Positions 1 through 9,112 of a DNA stretch of 42,889 nt are shown here, piece after piece; the first letter of the stretch is position 1, and each line of letters begins with the position of its first letter. This stretch comes from Bacteroidetes bacterium QH_7_62_13 (GTDB taxonomy: Bacteria; Bacteroidota; Rhodothermia; Rhodothermales; Salinibacteraceae): contig PXTG01000056.1 in NCBI GenBank assembly GCA_003023365.1, positions 1 through 42,889 of the forward strand. The letters are read 5' to 3'. A program made the position numbers and the translations under genes. A model generated the notes under the pieces. It was not told where the DNA came from. It searched no databases and saw only the letters and a list, made by a program, of their open reading frames with translations.

Positions 1-327
1 GATGCCGGCGCTGCGGTCGTAGAAGACGATCACGTCCCGGGCCGCGAAAAGGTCGTCGGTCAGGAAGGTGCGGAGCGGAGGATAGATGCGATTGCCCTCC
101 CGGTCCTGGGTGGGCACCACGTCGCGGATGTCGCCGTGAATGATGAACGCGGCGATGGTTTTGGTGAAGTACTTCCGCGCCAGCTCTTGCGCCCACGGCG
201 GATAGTGGGCCGTGTACGGTTCGAGTGAGGGGGGCGTGGGCACGTCCGTGTCGGTGGCGTCAGGGGATGCTGTGCCGTCCGTGGAAGTGGTGTCAGACGT
301 GGGCTCGGGAGACTCAGAATCGGGCAT
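1..327 (-). CDS. AAA-family ATPase, N-terminal part (runs off window)
   Basis: An open frame reads leftward from an ATG at 327-325 to the window edge, giving 109 residues. The first ~40 are a Ser/Thr/Pro/Asp-rich, probably disordered leader. A folded segment follows, including WAQELARKYFTKTIAAFIIHGD and a stretch ending IVFYDRSAGI. From memory, this 'HGxIRD ... LF..RDVIVFYDRS' pattern occurs at the N-terminus of large bacterial AAA ATPases (Ycf46-like or CDC48-like); the Walker motifs would lie outside the window. The residue pattern is seen directly and the family call is inference. The 97-codon frame at 60-353 in another register is a shadow of this gene. Confidence 0.55.
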   Translation of the reverse strand, partial: MPDSESPEPTSDTTSTDGTASPDATDTDVPTPPSLEPYTAHYPPWAQELARKYFTKTIAAFIIHGDIRDVVPTQDREGNRIYPPLRTFLTDDLFAARDVIVFYDRSAGI

Positions 328-590
328 GGGCGGAGCAGGGGATCGCAGTTCAAGATGGGGCCGCTTGAACGGGAGGACGGAAGAGGGGTTCGAGGAAGTG
401 TCTGTGTTGAGGTATTCGGGTGTTCAGAGACTTCATCAACCTAAGTTGTGAGGTGCGGTCGCGTTATCAGAGACGGCCGACCGCGGACAATGGACCGCCT
501 CAACCGTCATATTCGGCGGTCTGCGATCGGTTGTCCGTCGTCGGATCGAAGAACGGCACGTAGGTCACAACTGAAGTTAATCAGGGAAGG
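328..590. other. intergenic stretch with no recognised gene
   Basis: Together with the terminator and a short 3' flank, this is about 340 bases between the start of the AAA ATPase (leftward) and the end of the aldolase (leftward). Short plus-strand frames here (for example 448-684) have Arg/Cys-rich composition unlike the acidic proteome and no initiation signal, so I do not call them. The ATPase promoter should lie here, but I found no convincing -33/-7 pair. Confidence 0.5.
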
Positions 591-631
591 AATAAAAAAA
601 GCGTGCACCCCGCCGGAAGCAGGATGCACGC
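591..631 (-). terminator. Rho-independent terminator of the aldolase gene
   Basis: On the minus strand a ten-base stem, GCGTGCATCC against GGGTGCACGC with one mismatch, runs directly into a seven-T run (the A run at 594-600 of the plus strand). It lies 40-80 bases past the aldolase stop codon in the direction of transcription. Stem followed by uninterrupted T is the classic intrinsic terminator layout. Confidence 0.88.
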
Positions 632-670
632 TCAGGTGTCGAACAGCCGTGTGTGCGACGACCGTTCGAG

Positions 671-1753
671 CTAGGCCACGGTAATGTCGTCATTGAGATA
701 CACGTCCTGGATGGCGTTCAGGATCTCGACGCCGTCCTCCATCGGCTTCTGGAAGGACTTGCGGCCCGTGATGAGCCCCGTGCCGCCGGCGCGTTTGTTG
801 ATCACCGCCGTGCGCACCACTTGCTCCAGGTCGTTGTCGCCGCTGGCACCGCCGGAGTTGATGAGTCCGCAGCGGCCCATGTAGTTGTTGGCCACCTGGT
901 AGCGGGTGAGGTCGATCGGGTGATCCGTCGTGAGGGTTTCGTAGATGCCCGACGGATCTTTCGCGTAGCCGCCATCCTTCTGCTCGCGCATGGATTTGTA
1001 TCCGCCGTTTACCGTGGGCTGTTTGGCCTTGATGATGTCGGCCTCGATCGTAGCGCCGAGATGGTTGGCCTGCCCAGTGAGGTCGGCCGACGCCTCGTAG
1101 TTGGTGCCGTTCAGGACGAACTCCTTGTTGCGGACGTAGCACCACAGCACCGTTGCCATGCCCAGGTCGTGCGCCTTCGAGAAGATCTTGGAGATCTCCT
1201 GGAGCTGGCGGTTCGACTCCTCGGAGCCCCAATACACGGTGGCGCCGACGGCGAGGCAGCCCATCTCGTGGGCGTCCTCCACGCGAGCGTACGGCACCTG
1301 ATCGTACCGGTTCGGGTAGCTGAGAAGCTCGCTGTGGTTGATCTTCAGGATGAAGGGAATCTTGTGGGCGTACTTTCGGGCCACCGAGCCGAGCACGCCG
1401 TACGTGGACGCGACGGCGTTGCAGCCTCCTTCGACGGCCAGCTTTACGATGTTCTCCGGGTCGAAGTAGATTGGGTTCGGGGCGAAGCTGGTCCCGGCGC
1501 TGTGTTCAATCCCCTGGTCGACGGGCAGGATCGACAGGTAGCCCGTGCCCCCGAGGCGGCCGTTGTTATAGATCTCCTGCATCGAGCGGAGGACGCGCGG
1601 GTTGCGGTCCGAGTCCCGCCAGACCCGATCCACGAAGTCGGGACCGGGAAGGTGCAGGTTCTCCTTCGGAATCGTCTCGCACTCGTGGGTAAGGAGGTCG
1701 TCGGCTTCGTCGCCGAGAAGCTCGGCGGTACGGGAGAGCGTTGCTTGTGCCAT
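671..1753 (-). CDS. fbaB: class I fructose-bisphosphate aldolase (DhnA/FbaB type)
   Basis: A 360-residue protein that cleaves fructose 1,6-bisphosphate to dihydroxyacetone phosphate and glyceraldehyde 3-phosphate in the cytoplasm. The DhnA-type TIM barrel is recognisable from [10 protein letters not shown] near residue 75, [10 protein letters not shown] near 135 and the Schiff-base lysine segment ADIIKAKQP, with the likely catalytic lysine at 242. [15 protein letters not shown] near residue 325 is the C-terminal phosphate-binding loop region. Length matches the FbaB branch (about 350). It stands alone with its own terminator; gap and pgk, which act two steps downstream, are at 32-34 kb. The 478-codon frame on the opposite strand is its antisense shadow. 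Confidence 0.93.
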   Translation of the reverse strand: MAQATLSRTAELLGDEADDLLTHECETIPKENLHLPGPDFVDRVWRDSDRNPRVLRSMQEIYNNGRLGGTGYLSILPVDQGIEHSAGTSFAPNPIYFDPENIVKLAVEGGCNAVASTYGVLGSVARKYAHKIPFILKINHSELLSYPNRYDQVPYARVEDAHEMGCLAVGATVYWGSEESNRQLQEISKIFSKAHDLGMATVLWCYVRNKEFVLNGTNYEASADLTGQANHLGATIEADIIKAKQPTVNGGYKSMREQKDGGYAKDPSGIYETLTTDHPIDLTRYQVANNYMGRCGLINSGGASGDNDLEQVVRTAVINKRAGGTGLITGRKSFQKPMEDGVEILNAIQDVYLNDDITVA

Positions 1754-1956
1754 GGGACGAGGGTAGGATTACATGCGACAGAAACGCGCAGACGAGCGAC
1801 TCGTGAGTCCGGAATCAACCGAAAAGAGGGAACGATTCTAGTAGCGTCTACAAGGTACGAAACCGTCGGGGTTCCGTCCAACGGTTCCACTGAGTGGGCG
1901 ACTGCCTCATCACAAAATTATAAGAAAGGGATGGAAGCGCTTCCAAATTCCGCAAG

Positions 1957-2015
1957 CAAAAAACGATGCCCCGAACCGCGGGGCGGGGAGGGAGGGGGCA
2001 CGGCTCGGGGCATCG
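1957..2015 (-). terminator. terminator downstream of tRNA-Ala
   Basis: A long hairpin pairs CGATGCCCCGAACCG (from 1964) with CGGCTCGGGGCATCG (to 2015), with one mismatch and a G-rich loop. On the minus strand it is followed by six Ts, just past the 3' end of the tRNA. An A run on the other flank means it could also slow plus-strand transcription. Confidence 0.85.
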
Positions 2016-2027
2016 AAAAAGTCAGCG

Positions 2028-2100
<73 letters not shown>

Positions 2101-2350
2101 GATCGGGGCTCGCTCCGGAAAAAGCTCAAGCTTCGGGATAGAGAGATTACTCAAAATCCACCGGTCTGTACTTTCTGGGACGACGCGCGTTCCAGGATCG
2201 CCTCGTCGAACGGCCGTTTCACAGAAATTGCGAGACGACGAGACTCCGCGTACGGACGCTACCGGCGCCGTGTCTTTACAAAGGGGGACTCGGAGACGTA
2301 GATTGACATTCCTACCCTTCACCTACCTCCCGCAACTGTTGCTGTCGACA

Positions 2351-3103
2351 ATGAAGCTCGCGCTGGTCGGAACGGGACAAATGGGGGAAGCTGTGGCCCA
2401 GGTCGCTCCGGATCGGGGGCACGAGGTCGTGGCCCGGTTTAACTCTGATCGTCCTTTTCTAGAGACGGAGCCCGCGGCGCTGACGGAGGTGGACGTGGCC
2501 GTCGATTTTTCGCTGCCCTCCCTCGCCCTCGATCACATTCACCGGTACTGTGAGTGGCAGCAACCGGCCGTGGTGGGGACCACCGGTTGGGCCGACGAGC
2601 GGGACAGCGTGAACCGATGGGTCGAAGAGCACAACGCGAGCCTGCTCTACGCCCCCAACTTTTCCATCGGCGTAGCGGTGGTGCGACGGGCCCTGTCGGC
2701 GGTCCTGCCCCTCCTCGATGAACTCGACGACTACGACCCGTTCGTTCAGGAGGTGCACCACACCAACAAGGTGGACAGCCCCAGCGGCACGGCCCACATG
2801 CTGGGCGACCTGCTCGTGGACGGGCTCGACCGAAAGGACCACGTTGATCCCGAGACACAGCACCAGCGCATCGATCCGGCGGGCGTGCACGTCACGTCCA
2901 CCCGGGCGGGGACGGTTTTTGGGGAGCACACCGTCACGCTCGACGGCCCCTACGACCAGATTTCGCTCCGGCACCGGGCCAAAAACCGACGGGGCTTTGC
3001 GGCCGGGGCGGTGCGGGCCGCCGAGTGGTTGGACGGACGAGAAGGACTCTTTACGCTGGACGACGTGCTTCGCGATTGGCTGGCGGGGGACCCGACGAAC
3101 TAA
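2351..3103 (+). CDS. dapB: 4-hydroxy-tetrahydrodipicolinate reductase
   Basis: A 250-residue enzyme that reduces 4-hydroxy-tetrahydrodipicolinate with NAD(P)H in the lysine/diaminopimelate pathway. It opens with the Rossmann loop LVGTGQMGEAV. The substrate-binding signature EVHHTNKVDSPSGTA at about residues 134-148 carries the catalytic histidines and lysine. VVGTTGW near residue 76 and the C-terminal HRAKNRRGFAAGA match the family. The ATG at 2351 is chosen because homology begins at once; the longer open frame from 2093 only reads through the tRNA and upstream DNA. It is followed after 47 bases by dapA, the preceding pathway step, so the two probably form an operon. Confidence 0.95.
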   Translation: MKLALVGTGQMGEAVAQVAPDRGHEVVARFNSDRPFLETEPAALTEVDVAVDFSLPSLALDHIHRYCEWQQPAVVGTTGWADERDSVNRWVEEHNASLLYAPNFSIGVAVVRRALSAVLPLLDELDDYDPFVQEVHHTNKVDSPSGTAHMLGDLLVDGLDRKDHVDPETQHQRIDPAGVHVTSTRAGTVFGEHTVTLDGPYDQISLRHRAKNRRGFAAGAVRAAEWLDGREGLFTLDDVLRDWLAGDPTN

Positions 3104-3150
3104 CCCGCTTCATCCCTTCGATTTCGAATACATCCGACCCTTTGCATTCC

Positions 3151-4056
3151 ATGGCAGACGACATGCTTTTTCGCGGCGCTGCGCCCGCGCTGGTCACTCC
3201 GTTCACCGCCGGGGACGAGATCGACGAGGACGCCTTCTGCGATCTCATTGAGGCTCAGATTGATGGCGGTGTGTCGGGCCTCGTGGTGCTGGGCACGACC
3301 GGTGAGAATCCCACCGTTACCGTCGAGGAGCGCCGCCGACTCGTCGATTTGGCAGTCGAAACCACCGACGGGCGCGTCCCGGTCATCGTGGGGACCGGGA
3401 CCAACAATACCGGGGAGAGTGTCGACTTCTCGACTGCGGCCGTCGAGGCCGGGGCCGACGGGTTGCTCGTGGTGGGGCCGTACTACAACAAACCGTCCCA
3501 GCCCGGCTTCGTGGCCCACGTCGAGACGATTGCGGAGGCGGCCGATGCCCCCATTATTCTCTACAACGTGCCGGGCCGGACCAGCTTCAACCTGGAGGCG
3601 GAAACGACTCTTCAACTGGCGGAGCAGGTCCCGCAGGTGGTAGGGGTAAAAGAGGCGTCCGGGGACCTTGAGCAAATCGGCGACATTCTCCTCCATCGCC
3701 CCGAGGACTTTGCCGTCTACTCGGGGGACGATGAGATCACGCTGCCCTTGCTGTCGATGGGCGGGGACGGGGCTGTGTCTGTCATCAGCAACGCCCTGCC
3801 CGAGCAGTTCAGCCGGTTGGTCGAGGCCGGGCTCGATGGGGACCTCGCTACTGCTCGCCGGCTGCACTTTGATCTGCTGCCGGCCATGCGGGCGTGCTTC
3901 CTCGAAACCAATCCGATTCCGGTCAAGGACGTGTGCGCGGCGATGGGGTGGATGGAGCCGCACGTGCGGCTGCCGTTGCTTCCGATGGACGAGCGAGCCC
4001 CCGTCCGGCAGCGCGTCTTGTCGGCCTTCGAGGAATTTCTCGACGTGGCGGCGTAA
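3151..4056 (+). CDS. dapA: 4-hydroxy-tetrahydrodipicolinate synthase
   Basis: A 301-residue TIM-barrel enzyme that condenses pyruvate with aspartate semialdehyde, the first committed step toward diaminopimelate and lysine. GTTGENPTV near residue 45 is the pyruvate-binding loop. YNVPGRTS near residue 135 holds the catalytic tyrosine, and VVGVKEASGD near 160 the Schiff-base lysine. Length is typical. The start at 3151 follows the dapB stop closely; a second Met four residues in is an alternative start. It converges on mreD with only 46 bases between, in which I see no clear terminator. Confidence 0.96.
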   Translation: MADDMLFRGAAPALVTPFTAGDEIDEDAFCDLIEAQIDGGVSGLVVLGTTGENPTVTVEERRRLVDLAVETTDGRVPVIVGTGTNNTGESVDFSTAAVEAGADGLLVVGPYYNKPSQPGFVAHVETIAEAADAPIILYNVPGRTSFNLEAETTLQLAEQVPQVVGVKEASGDLEQIGDILLHRPEDFAVYSGDDEITLPLLSMGGDGAVSVISNALPEQFSRLVEAGLDGDLATARRLHFDLLPAMRACFLETNPIPVKDVCAAMGWMEPHVRLPLLPMDERAPVRQRVLSAFEEFLDVAA

Positions 4057-4102
4057 CCGGTTGGCAAGCGGGGGCGTTGCCCTCCTCCCGGCGCGTGAAC
4101 TC

Positions 4103-4570
4103 CTACCTCATGAACAGAGAGGCTACGTATGCCACCCCGGCGGTGTAGGCGGCCGAGCCGAGCCAGAGCCCGTAGATTAGGAAGTTGTTGGTGGCCTCCG
4201 TCTGTAGGGCGAGGAAGATGACGACGAGGCCGTTATGCAGGAGGGCAATGGTGAAAGCACCCAGAAGGGCCTGCTGAGGTTGAATGAGGGGCGGTTTTCG
4301 GTCCTCGACCGCGAAGGTCCCTACCGTGAAGCCGACGATCGTTTTCACGAACATCTGTATGCCCCAGGTTCCGTAGACCGCGTCCATGGCTGTGCCCAAG
4401 CCGAAGCCCATCAGACTGCCTCGCTGTCGCCCCCCCCGCAGTGCGTACCAGACGAGGAAGAGCATCACCGCGTCCGGATACGTGCCGTAAATGCGGAGCC
4501 GACCGAGGACGAGCCACTGGAGCAGAAAAACCCCGGTGGCCGTCAGGATCAGACGTGGAAAGCGGGACAT
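4103..4570 (-). CDS. mreD: rod shape-determining protein MreD-like membrane protein
   Basis: A 155-residue, very hydrophobic protein with about five predicted membrane segments. The pattern PDAVMLFLVWYALRGGRQRG, then GFGLGTAMDAVYGTWGIQM and KTIVGFTVGTF, fits MreD, the membrane partner of the MreB/MreC elongation machinery that organises lateral peptidoglycan synthesis. It lies 42 bases behind dacB on the same strand, so the two cell-wall genes may be co-transcribed. mreB and mreC are not in this window, which is less usual. The family call rests on pattern and hydrophobicity; another small membrane family is possible. Confidence 0.7.
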   Translation of the reverse strand: MSRFPRLILTATGVFLLQWLVLGRLRIYGTYPDAVMLFLVWYALRGGRQRGSLMGFGLGTAMDAVYGTWGIQMFVKTIVGFTVGTFAVEDRKPPLIQPQQALLGAFTIALLHNGLVVIFLALQTEATNNFLIYGLWLGSAAYTAGVAYVASLFMR

Positions 4571-4612
4571 GCCAAAGTCGGGCGATGAAACGGGGATATG
4601 GAGGGGAACCGG

Positions 4613-6058
4613 CTATCTCTCGGAAGAGGCCACGGCGCGGACAATGTCGTCGATGGTGTTGGAGATTTGGGAGGACGGGCCCGTGTAGTTGTTGGCGGAC
4701 ACAGCAAAGGCCACCCGATTGCCGTTCGGTCGGGTCGTGTAGCCGCTCAGCGCCCGCACAAACTCCAGGGAGCCGGTTTTGGCCTGCACCTCGGTTCCGG
4801 ACAGTCGGTAGTCGAGGGTGGTGCGTCGCTCGCCCCCTCGTGCCAGGGAGGCCAGGAACGCATCGCGCTCATCGTGCCCGGTCATGTGGGTGAGGAGTTT
4901 GACCATCGCCTTCGGGCTGATGAGGTTTTTTCGCGAAAGGCCCGATCCGTCGTAGATGAGTAGGGGGCGGGTGTCGATTCCAATCCGCTGGAGAAACGAT
5001 TCCGTCCGGTTTGCCGCGCTCCGTGCGGATCCGTCCCAGCCGTAGCTGCGAAAGACCTGTTCCGCGTAGAAGTTATTGCTCTCCTTGTTCATGACGGTCA
5101 CAATTTCGGAGAGGGGGCGGGAGAACTCCGCGAAGAGTGGCGATCCCCGCTCTGGATTCTCATCCAGGTTGTCGAGGTCCACGAGCTCAAGCTCCGTGTC
5201 GATGCCGGCCTTCCGGAGATGATACTCGAAGCTGCGGAGGACAAACTGCGTGGGGTTGCTCACAGGCACGGCAATGCTGCCGTTATAGGAGCGGGCCACG
5301 GATCCTGTTAAGACCAATTCATTCGTCGAGAATGTCCGCTTCACCTGTAGGGTGTTCCCGCGCCAACGCGAGCTGGTTGTGGCCTGGTTGTCGATTTTGA
5401 CGACGTTCGTGGGTCGAACCCCGACGTTGGGCGGCGATCCCGGCCGGGTCGCCTGCACGGACACAGGTACGACGTTGTCCCGGTACGCGAGGCCACCGGC
5501 GCTGTTGCCCATGTGGCGTCCCTTCTGCGTGGTGATGTAACTCACCGACCACCCCTCCGGATACGGACGGTCGTCGAAGGCACTGTCATCGCCAATAAGG
5601 CGGCCCTCGATGCGCGTCACCCCCATCTCGGCGAGCCGCCGTGCCCACTTTCGAAGGGGATCCTCTCCCCGCACCTGCGTGCTCCCAAACGTTGGATCCC
5701 CCGATCCTTCAAGAATCAGGTCTCCCCGCATCACGGAATCCTGTACCGAGCCGGCGTGGTAGAGCGTTGTTTCGTAGCGGTGGGTGCTGCCGAGAGCGTC
5801 GAGAGCCGTCGCGCTGGTGATTAACTTTTGGGTAGAGGCCGGAAGGAACGACCGCTCGGCGTTGCGACTGTAGAGCATTTCCTCGGCGTCTACGTCGTAC
5901 ACGGCAACGCCCCAGAAGGCGTCTTTGACTTGCTGGCGTCCGAGTAGGTTGTCGATCTGACGTTCGAGGGGAGGGAGGGGTGGGGTGCTCGCAATGAAGA
6001 ATAGGATCCCGACGAGAAGATAGGTCCCCGGCAACAGGGACCACCAAAGGCGGCGCAT
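4613..6058 (-). CDS. dacB: D-alanyl-D-alanine carboxypeptidase/endopeptidase (PBP4, peptidase S13)
   Basis: A 481-residue periplasmic penicillin-binding protein that trims or cleaves D-Ala cross-links in peptidoglycan. An N-terminal hydrophobic segment (residues 8-24) acts as signal or anchor. All three active-site motifs are visible: SxxK as STQK at residues 75-78, SxN as SNN within KESNNFYAEQVF, and KTG in VQAKTGSLEF near the C-terminus. The long insertion between the first and second motifs is characteristic of class C PBP4 proteins. It is upstream of mreD on the same strand and divergent from the DUF3098 gene. Confidence 0.93.
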   Translation of the reverse strand: MRRLWWSLLPGTYLLVGILFFIASTPPLPPLERQIDNLLGRQQVKDAFWGVAVYDVDAEEMLYSRNAERSFLPASTQKLITSATALDALGSTHRYETTLYHAGSVQDSVMRGDLILEGSGDPTFGSTQVRGEDPLRKWARRLAEMGVTRIEGRLIGDDSAFDDRPYPEGWSVSYITTQKGRHMGNSAGGLAYRDNVVPVSVQATRPGSPPNVGVRPTNVVKIDNQATTSSRWRGNTLQVKRTFSTNELVLTGSVARSYNGSIAVPVSNPTQFVLRSFEYHLRKAGIDTELELVDLDNLDENPERGSPLFAEFSRPLSEIVTVMNKESNNFYAEQVFRSYGWDGSARSAANRTESFLQRIGIDTRPLLIYDGSGLSRKNLISPKAMVKLLTHMTGHDERDAFLASLARGGERRTTLDYRLSGTEVQAKTGSLEFVRALSGYTTRPNGNRVAFAVSANNYTGPSSQISNTIDDIVRAVASSER

Positions 6059-6195
6059 GTGAGTCGGACAAGTGGAAATGGCACAACGGGCGCGATGGAA
6101 CCTTCAGGCGCGGGCCATGGTTTCTCGGGGCGGCATGAAAGGGGGCGACCCGGCCCTCCCCTTTGCGTATTTTTCTATATCGATCTTCTCCTGCC

Positions 6196-6444
6196 ATGCC
6201 CTCCAAGTCGCCCGAGCAGAAGAGCCCGTCTCCGCTCGTCTTTGAGAAGCAGAATTACGTGATACTTCTCGTGAGCGTACTCCTCATCGTCGTGGGATTC
6301 GGGGCGATGTGGATGGAGGGCAAGTTCCTGGGCTTCATCTCCCTGAACGTGTCCCCGATTGCGATCGTGGCCGGCTACGCGGGGGTCATCTACGCGATCC
6401 TGTGGCGGCCCGACGACGAAGAAGCAGAAAAAGAGGCTGCGTAG
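6196..6444 (+). CDS. DUF3098 family small membrane protein
   Basis: An 82-residue protein with two hydrophobic segments (about residues 18-40 and 48-70) separated by a short loop, beginning FEKQNYVILLVSVLLIVVGF and ending with an acidic tail. The spacing and the 'SLNVSPIAIVAGYAGVIYAI' second helix match DUF3098, a Bacteroidota membrane family usually found near ftsX. No ftsX is present here. The ATG at 6196 is preferred over the upstream one at 6163, which lies before the hydrophilic Lys/Ser/Pro leader. The gene converges on namZ with an 11-base gap. Its biochemical function is unknown. Confidence 0.75.
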   Translation: MPSKSPEQKSPSPLVFEKQNYVILLVSVLLIVVGFGAMWMEGKFLGFISLNVSPIAIVAGYAGVIYAILWRPDDEEAEKEAA

Positions 6445-6454
6445 TTTCCGCTGG

Positions 6455-7750
6455 TCAGTAGAGAAGGTACGAGGTTCGGCGATCGCGGAAGGATTGAACC
6501 TCGTCCCGCCACGACCCGATGAGTGCCTCGGGAGATGCCCCCTGCTCCAAGAGGGTCGTGAGGCGCTCGGTGCCGGCGAGACGAGTGAGATGGCTGGGCC
6601 GGCTCACGAACCCCGTGTCGTTTTCCACCTCCGCCTGTCGGTAGGCGGCGTGAAGGGCGTGAACGCCGAGCTCCACGGGTCGCACCGCTCGGCGATTCGT
6701 CACCCGCAGCCGAAAGCCGGAGAGGGTTTGTCCCTCGAAGCGCGGAGACGGCGCCGCCTCCGGTCGAGAAGTTGGCGTGACCGTGGTCGTATCGATCGAT
6801 ACGCCGGGGAGGGACCGGGCCTGGAGCGTATCGACGACGGCCTGTGCGGCCGCCTCCCCCCACGGCAGGCCAACTTGGAGAAAGGGATGGTCGGTGCCGC
6901 GCCCCTCGTTGACGCGGACGCCCTCAAAGAAGCACATGCCGGCGTACACCAGAGCTGTCTCCCACGTGGGCAGATTTGGGCTTGGGGCCGTCCATTCACC
7001 CCCGGTGTCCGGCCACTGCATCTCACGGGACCAGCCGTCCATGGATACGACTGTGAGGTCGAGCTCCTGAAGCCCGGGGAGCAGTTGTTCTCCCTTGATG
7101 AACTGGGCCAGCTCGCCGACGGTGAGCCCGTGGGCAACGGGGATGGGGTAGCGCCCGACGAACGACTGCTGTTCCGGCTCCAGCGCGAACCCGGAGACGT
7201 AGGTGCCCCCCAGCGGATTGGGCCGGTCGAGCACGACGAACCGCAGGTCGGCCTCGGCGGCGGCCTGCATGGCGAGCCCCATCGTAGTGATGTAGGTGTA
7301 GAAGCGTGCGCCCACGTCCTGAACGTCAAACACGAGCGCGTCAATCCCCTCTAGTTCGCTCGGGGTGGGCCGGCGCGTGTCGTCGTAGAGACTGTAAACG
7401 GGGGCTCCCGTTCGCCCGTCACGGCCATCCGTGACGGCTTCTCCGGCGCCCGCCGTGCCCCGCAGTCCGTGCTCCGGGCCGAAGAGGGCGCCGAGCTCCA
7501 CGTTCGAGGCCCGGTCAACGCGATCAATGAGGTGTGCCGTGTCTACCCGAGCGGTGTGGTTCACGATCAGACCGACCCGCGCCCCCTCTAGCTCGGCGAA
7601 GTCGTTCGCGGCCAGCACCTCTGCCCCCGTCCGAACGGAAGCCGGATCTTTTCCGTCGGCCTGGCAGCCCACAGCCAGAAGGACGATCAGAACGTAGATT
7701 GCCGTCGCGGGACCTGTTGTCGGCGGAACCGGGAGCAGAGGGCGCATCAT
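6455..7750 (-). CDS. namZ: exo-beta-N-acetylmuramidase NamZ-like lipoprotein (DUF1343)
   Basis: A 431-residue protein with a lipoprotein signal whose lipobox LAVGC precedes Cys29. The mature part carries the DUF1343 pattern: VGLIVNHTA, LFGPEHGLRG near residue 92, YSLYDDTRRPTP, FDVQDVGARFYTYITTM and VVLDRPNPLGG near 175. DUF1343 proteins such as Bacillus NamZ remove terminal N-acetylmuramic acid from peptidoglycan fragments, so this is probably a wall-recycling enzyme on the periplasmic side of a membrane. Neighbouring dacB and mreD fit an envelope theme. ndk lies upstream on the same strand, 14 bases away. Confidence 0.88.
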   Translation of the reverse strand: MMRPLLPVPPTTGPATAIYVLIVLLAVGCQADGKDPASVRTGAEVLAANDFAELEGARVGLIVNHTARVDTAHLIDRVDRASNVELGALFGPEHGLRGTAGAGEAVTDGRDGRTGAPVYSLYDDTRRPTPSELEGIDALVFDVQDVGARFYTYITTMGLAMQAAAEADLRFVVLDRPNPLGGTYVSGFALEPEQQSFVGRYPIPVAHGLTVGELAQFIKGEQLLPGLQELDLTVVSMDGWSREMQWPDTGGEWTAPSPNLPTWETALVYAGMCFFEGVRVNEGRGTDHPFLQVGLPWGEAAAQAVVDTLQARSLPGVSIDTTTVTPTSRPEAAPSPRFEGQTLSGFRLRVTNRRAVRPVELGVHALHAAYRQAEVENDTGFVSRPSHLTRLAGTERLTTLLEQGASPEALIGSWRDEVQSFRDRRTSYLLY

Positions 7751-7764
7751 GCCGGAAGGGGGGT

Positions 7765-8193
7765 TTACGTATTCGCCACGATCTCGTGTTCGGGGAAGAA
7801 GTACGAAGCTTCCTGTCGTCCGTTTTCCGGGGAATCGGACCCGTGCACGATGTTCTGCTCAATGGAGTCGGCGAAGTCGCTCCGGATGGTGCCGTCTGCG
7901 GCCTCATCCGGGTCCGTCGCGCCGATGAGGGATCGGAAGTCGTCGATTGCGTTTTCTTTCTCCAGGACGACGGGTACGCACGGGCCGCTCGACATGAAAT
8001 CGGTCAGGTCGTCGAAGAAGGGCTTGTCCTCGTGGACGGCGTAGAAGCCTTCCGCCTCCGTCTTCGACATCGTGAGCATTTTCATCGCGCGGACCTGAAA
8101 GCCGGCATCCTGGATGCGGCGGAGCACTTCCCCGACCAGCTCTTTCCGGACGCAATCGGGCTTGAGGATGGCAAGCGTACGTTCGGTGGCCAT
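7765..8193 (-). CDS. ndk: nucleoside diphosphate kinase
   Basis: A 142-residue enzyme that transfers the gamma-phosphate from ATP to other nucleoside diphosphates through a phosphohistidine. It starts [13 protein letters not shown], and the active-site motif NIVHGSDS has the catalytic histidine at 117. [15 protein letters not shown] is the conserved head region. The open frame extends 27 codons further upstream to 8274, but homology and usual length (about 140) support the ATG at 8193. Followed by namZ at 14 bases, suggesting co-transcription. Confidence 0.96.
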   Translation of the reverse strand: MATERTLAILKPDCVRKELVGEVLRRIQDAGFQVRAMKMLTMSKTEAEGFYAVHEDKPFFDDLTDFMSSGPCVPVVLEKENAIDDFRSLIGATDPDEAADGTIRSDFADSIEQNIVHGSDSPENGRQEASYFFPEHEIVANT

Positions 8194-8480
8194 TTTTGCT
8201 TGACGAGTTGCGTTATTGAGAGCGGCTTGGTGGAGGGAAGAGACCTCCGTCATAAAAGCTAGGGGACCGCGCACTCTTTGCTGACTGTGCGGGATGAGTC
8301 GTTCATGAATCTGAACGCGGAGAGAAGAATGCCTTCGGGGTGGTCGTGAGCGACTGTCTCACGGATCGTCTCGAACAGTCGGGGAGGATACCCGTCCACG
8401 TGCATCGTTCGTAACGAGATTGCGAGGAGCGCCGACCAGACGAGGACAGTGGGCAACAGGTTTGGGGGAGGAGCGTTTGG

Positions 8481-9050
8481 TTGAATTCCGTTCTCACAAA
8501 TCAACGTGTACACACTGTGTCCAAAATAGCGAAAGCAACGCTCGGAGGCGGATGTTTCTGGTGCCTGGAAGCCGTCTATCAGGAAGCTGAGGGAATCGAG
8601 GCCGTCGTGTCCGGCTACGCGGGCGGTGACACCCCGAATCCGTCCTATCGACAGGTCTGTTCCGGCACCACCGGTCACGCGGAGGTCGTACAGGTGACGC
8701 ACGACCCCGACGTACTTTCGTACCACGACCTCCTGGAGATTTTCTTCACCATCCACAACCCGACGACGAAAGACCGGGAGGGGGCCGACGTGGGCCCGCA
8801 GTACCGTTCGATCATCCTGTATCACGATGAGACGCAGCGCGAGACCGCCGAGGCCGTGATCGAAGAACTCGACGCCAACGTGTTCGAGGATCCGATCGTG
8901 ACGGAGGTGGAGCCGTTGACGGCCTTCTACGAGGCGGAGGAGAAACACCAGGACTACTACAAGAACAACCCTTCGCTTCCGTACTGCCAGAGCGTCATCA
9001 CGCCGAAGGTACGCAAGCTCCGCCAGAAGCACGCCGACAAGCTCGGATAG
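8481..9050 (+). CDS. msrA: peptide-methionine (S)-S-oxide reductase
   Basis: A 189-residue repair enzyme that reduces methionine-S-sulfoxide in proteins and free methionine. The signature GGCFWCLEAVYQ has the catalytic cysteine at 25 and a second cysteine at 28. GYAGG, GHAEVVQV and the downstream QYRSIILYHDE segments match the family. The start is a TTG at 8481, supported by the purine-rich GGGGGAGGAG about eight bases upstream; a GTG at 8517 is an alternative. The 206 bases separating it from the ndk start are the shared divergent promoter region. Confidence 0.93.
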   Translation: MNSVLTNQRVHTVSKIAKATLGGGCFWCLEAVYQEAEGIEAVVSGYAGGDTPNPSYRQVCSGTTGHAEVVQVTHDPDVLSYHDLLEIFFTIHNPTTKDREGADVGPQYRSIILYHDETQRETAEAVIEELDANVFEDPIVTEVEPLTAFYEAEEKHQDYYKNNPSLPYCQSVITPKVRKLRQKHADKLG

Positions 9051-9112
9051 AACCGTCGAGGGACCTCGCATTCGGGCAGAAAAGGACGATCTGGTTTCCC
9101 TCTTTCGCCGCG

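Noticed and set aside
448-684. 78-codon frame upstream of the aldolase terminator
   Set aside because: Arg/Cys-rich composition unlike the acidic proteome, no initiation site, and overlap with a clear terminator.
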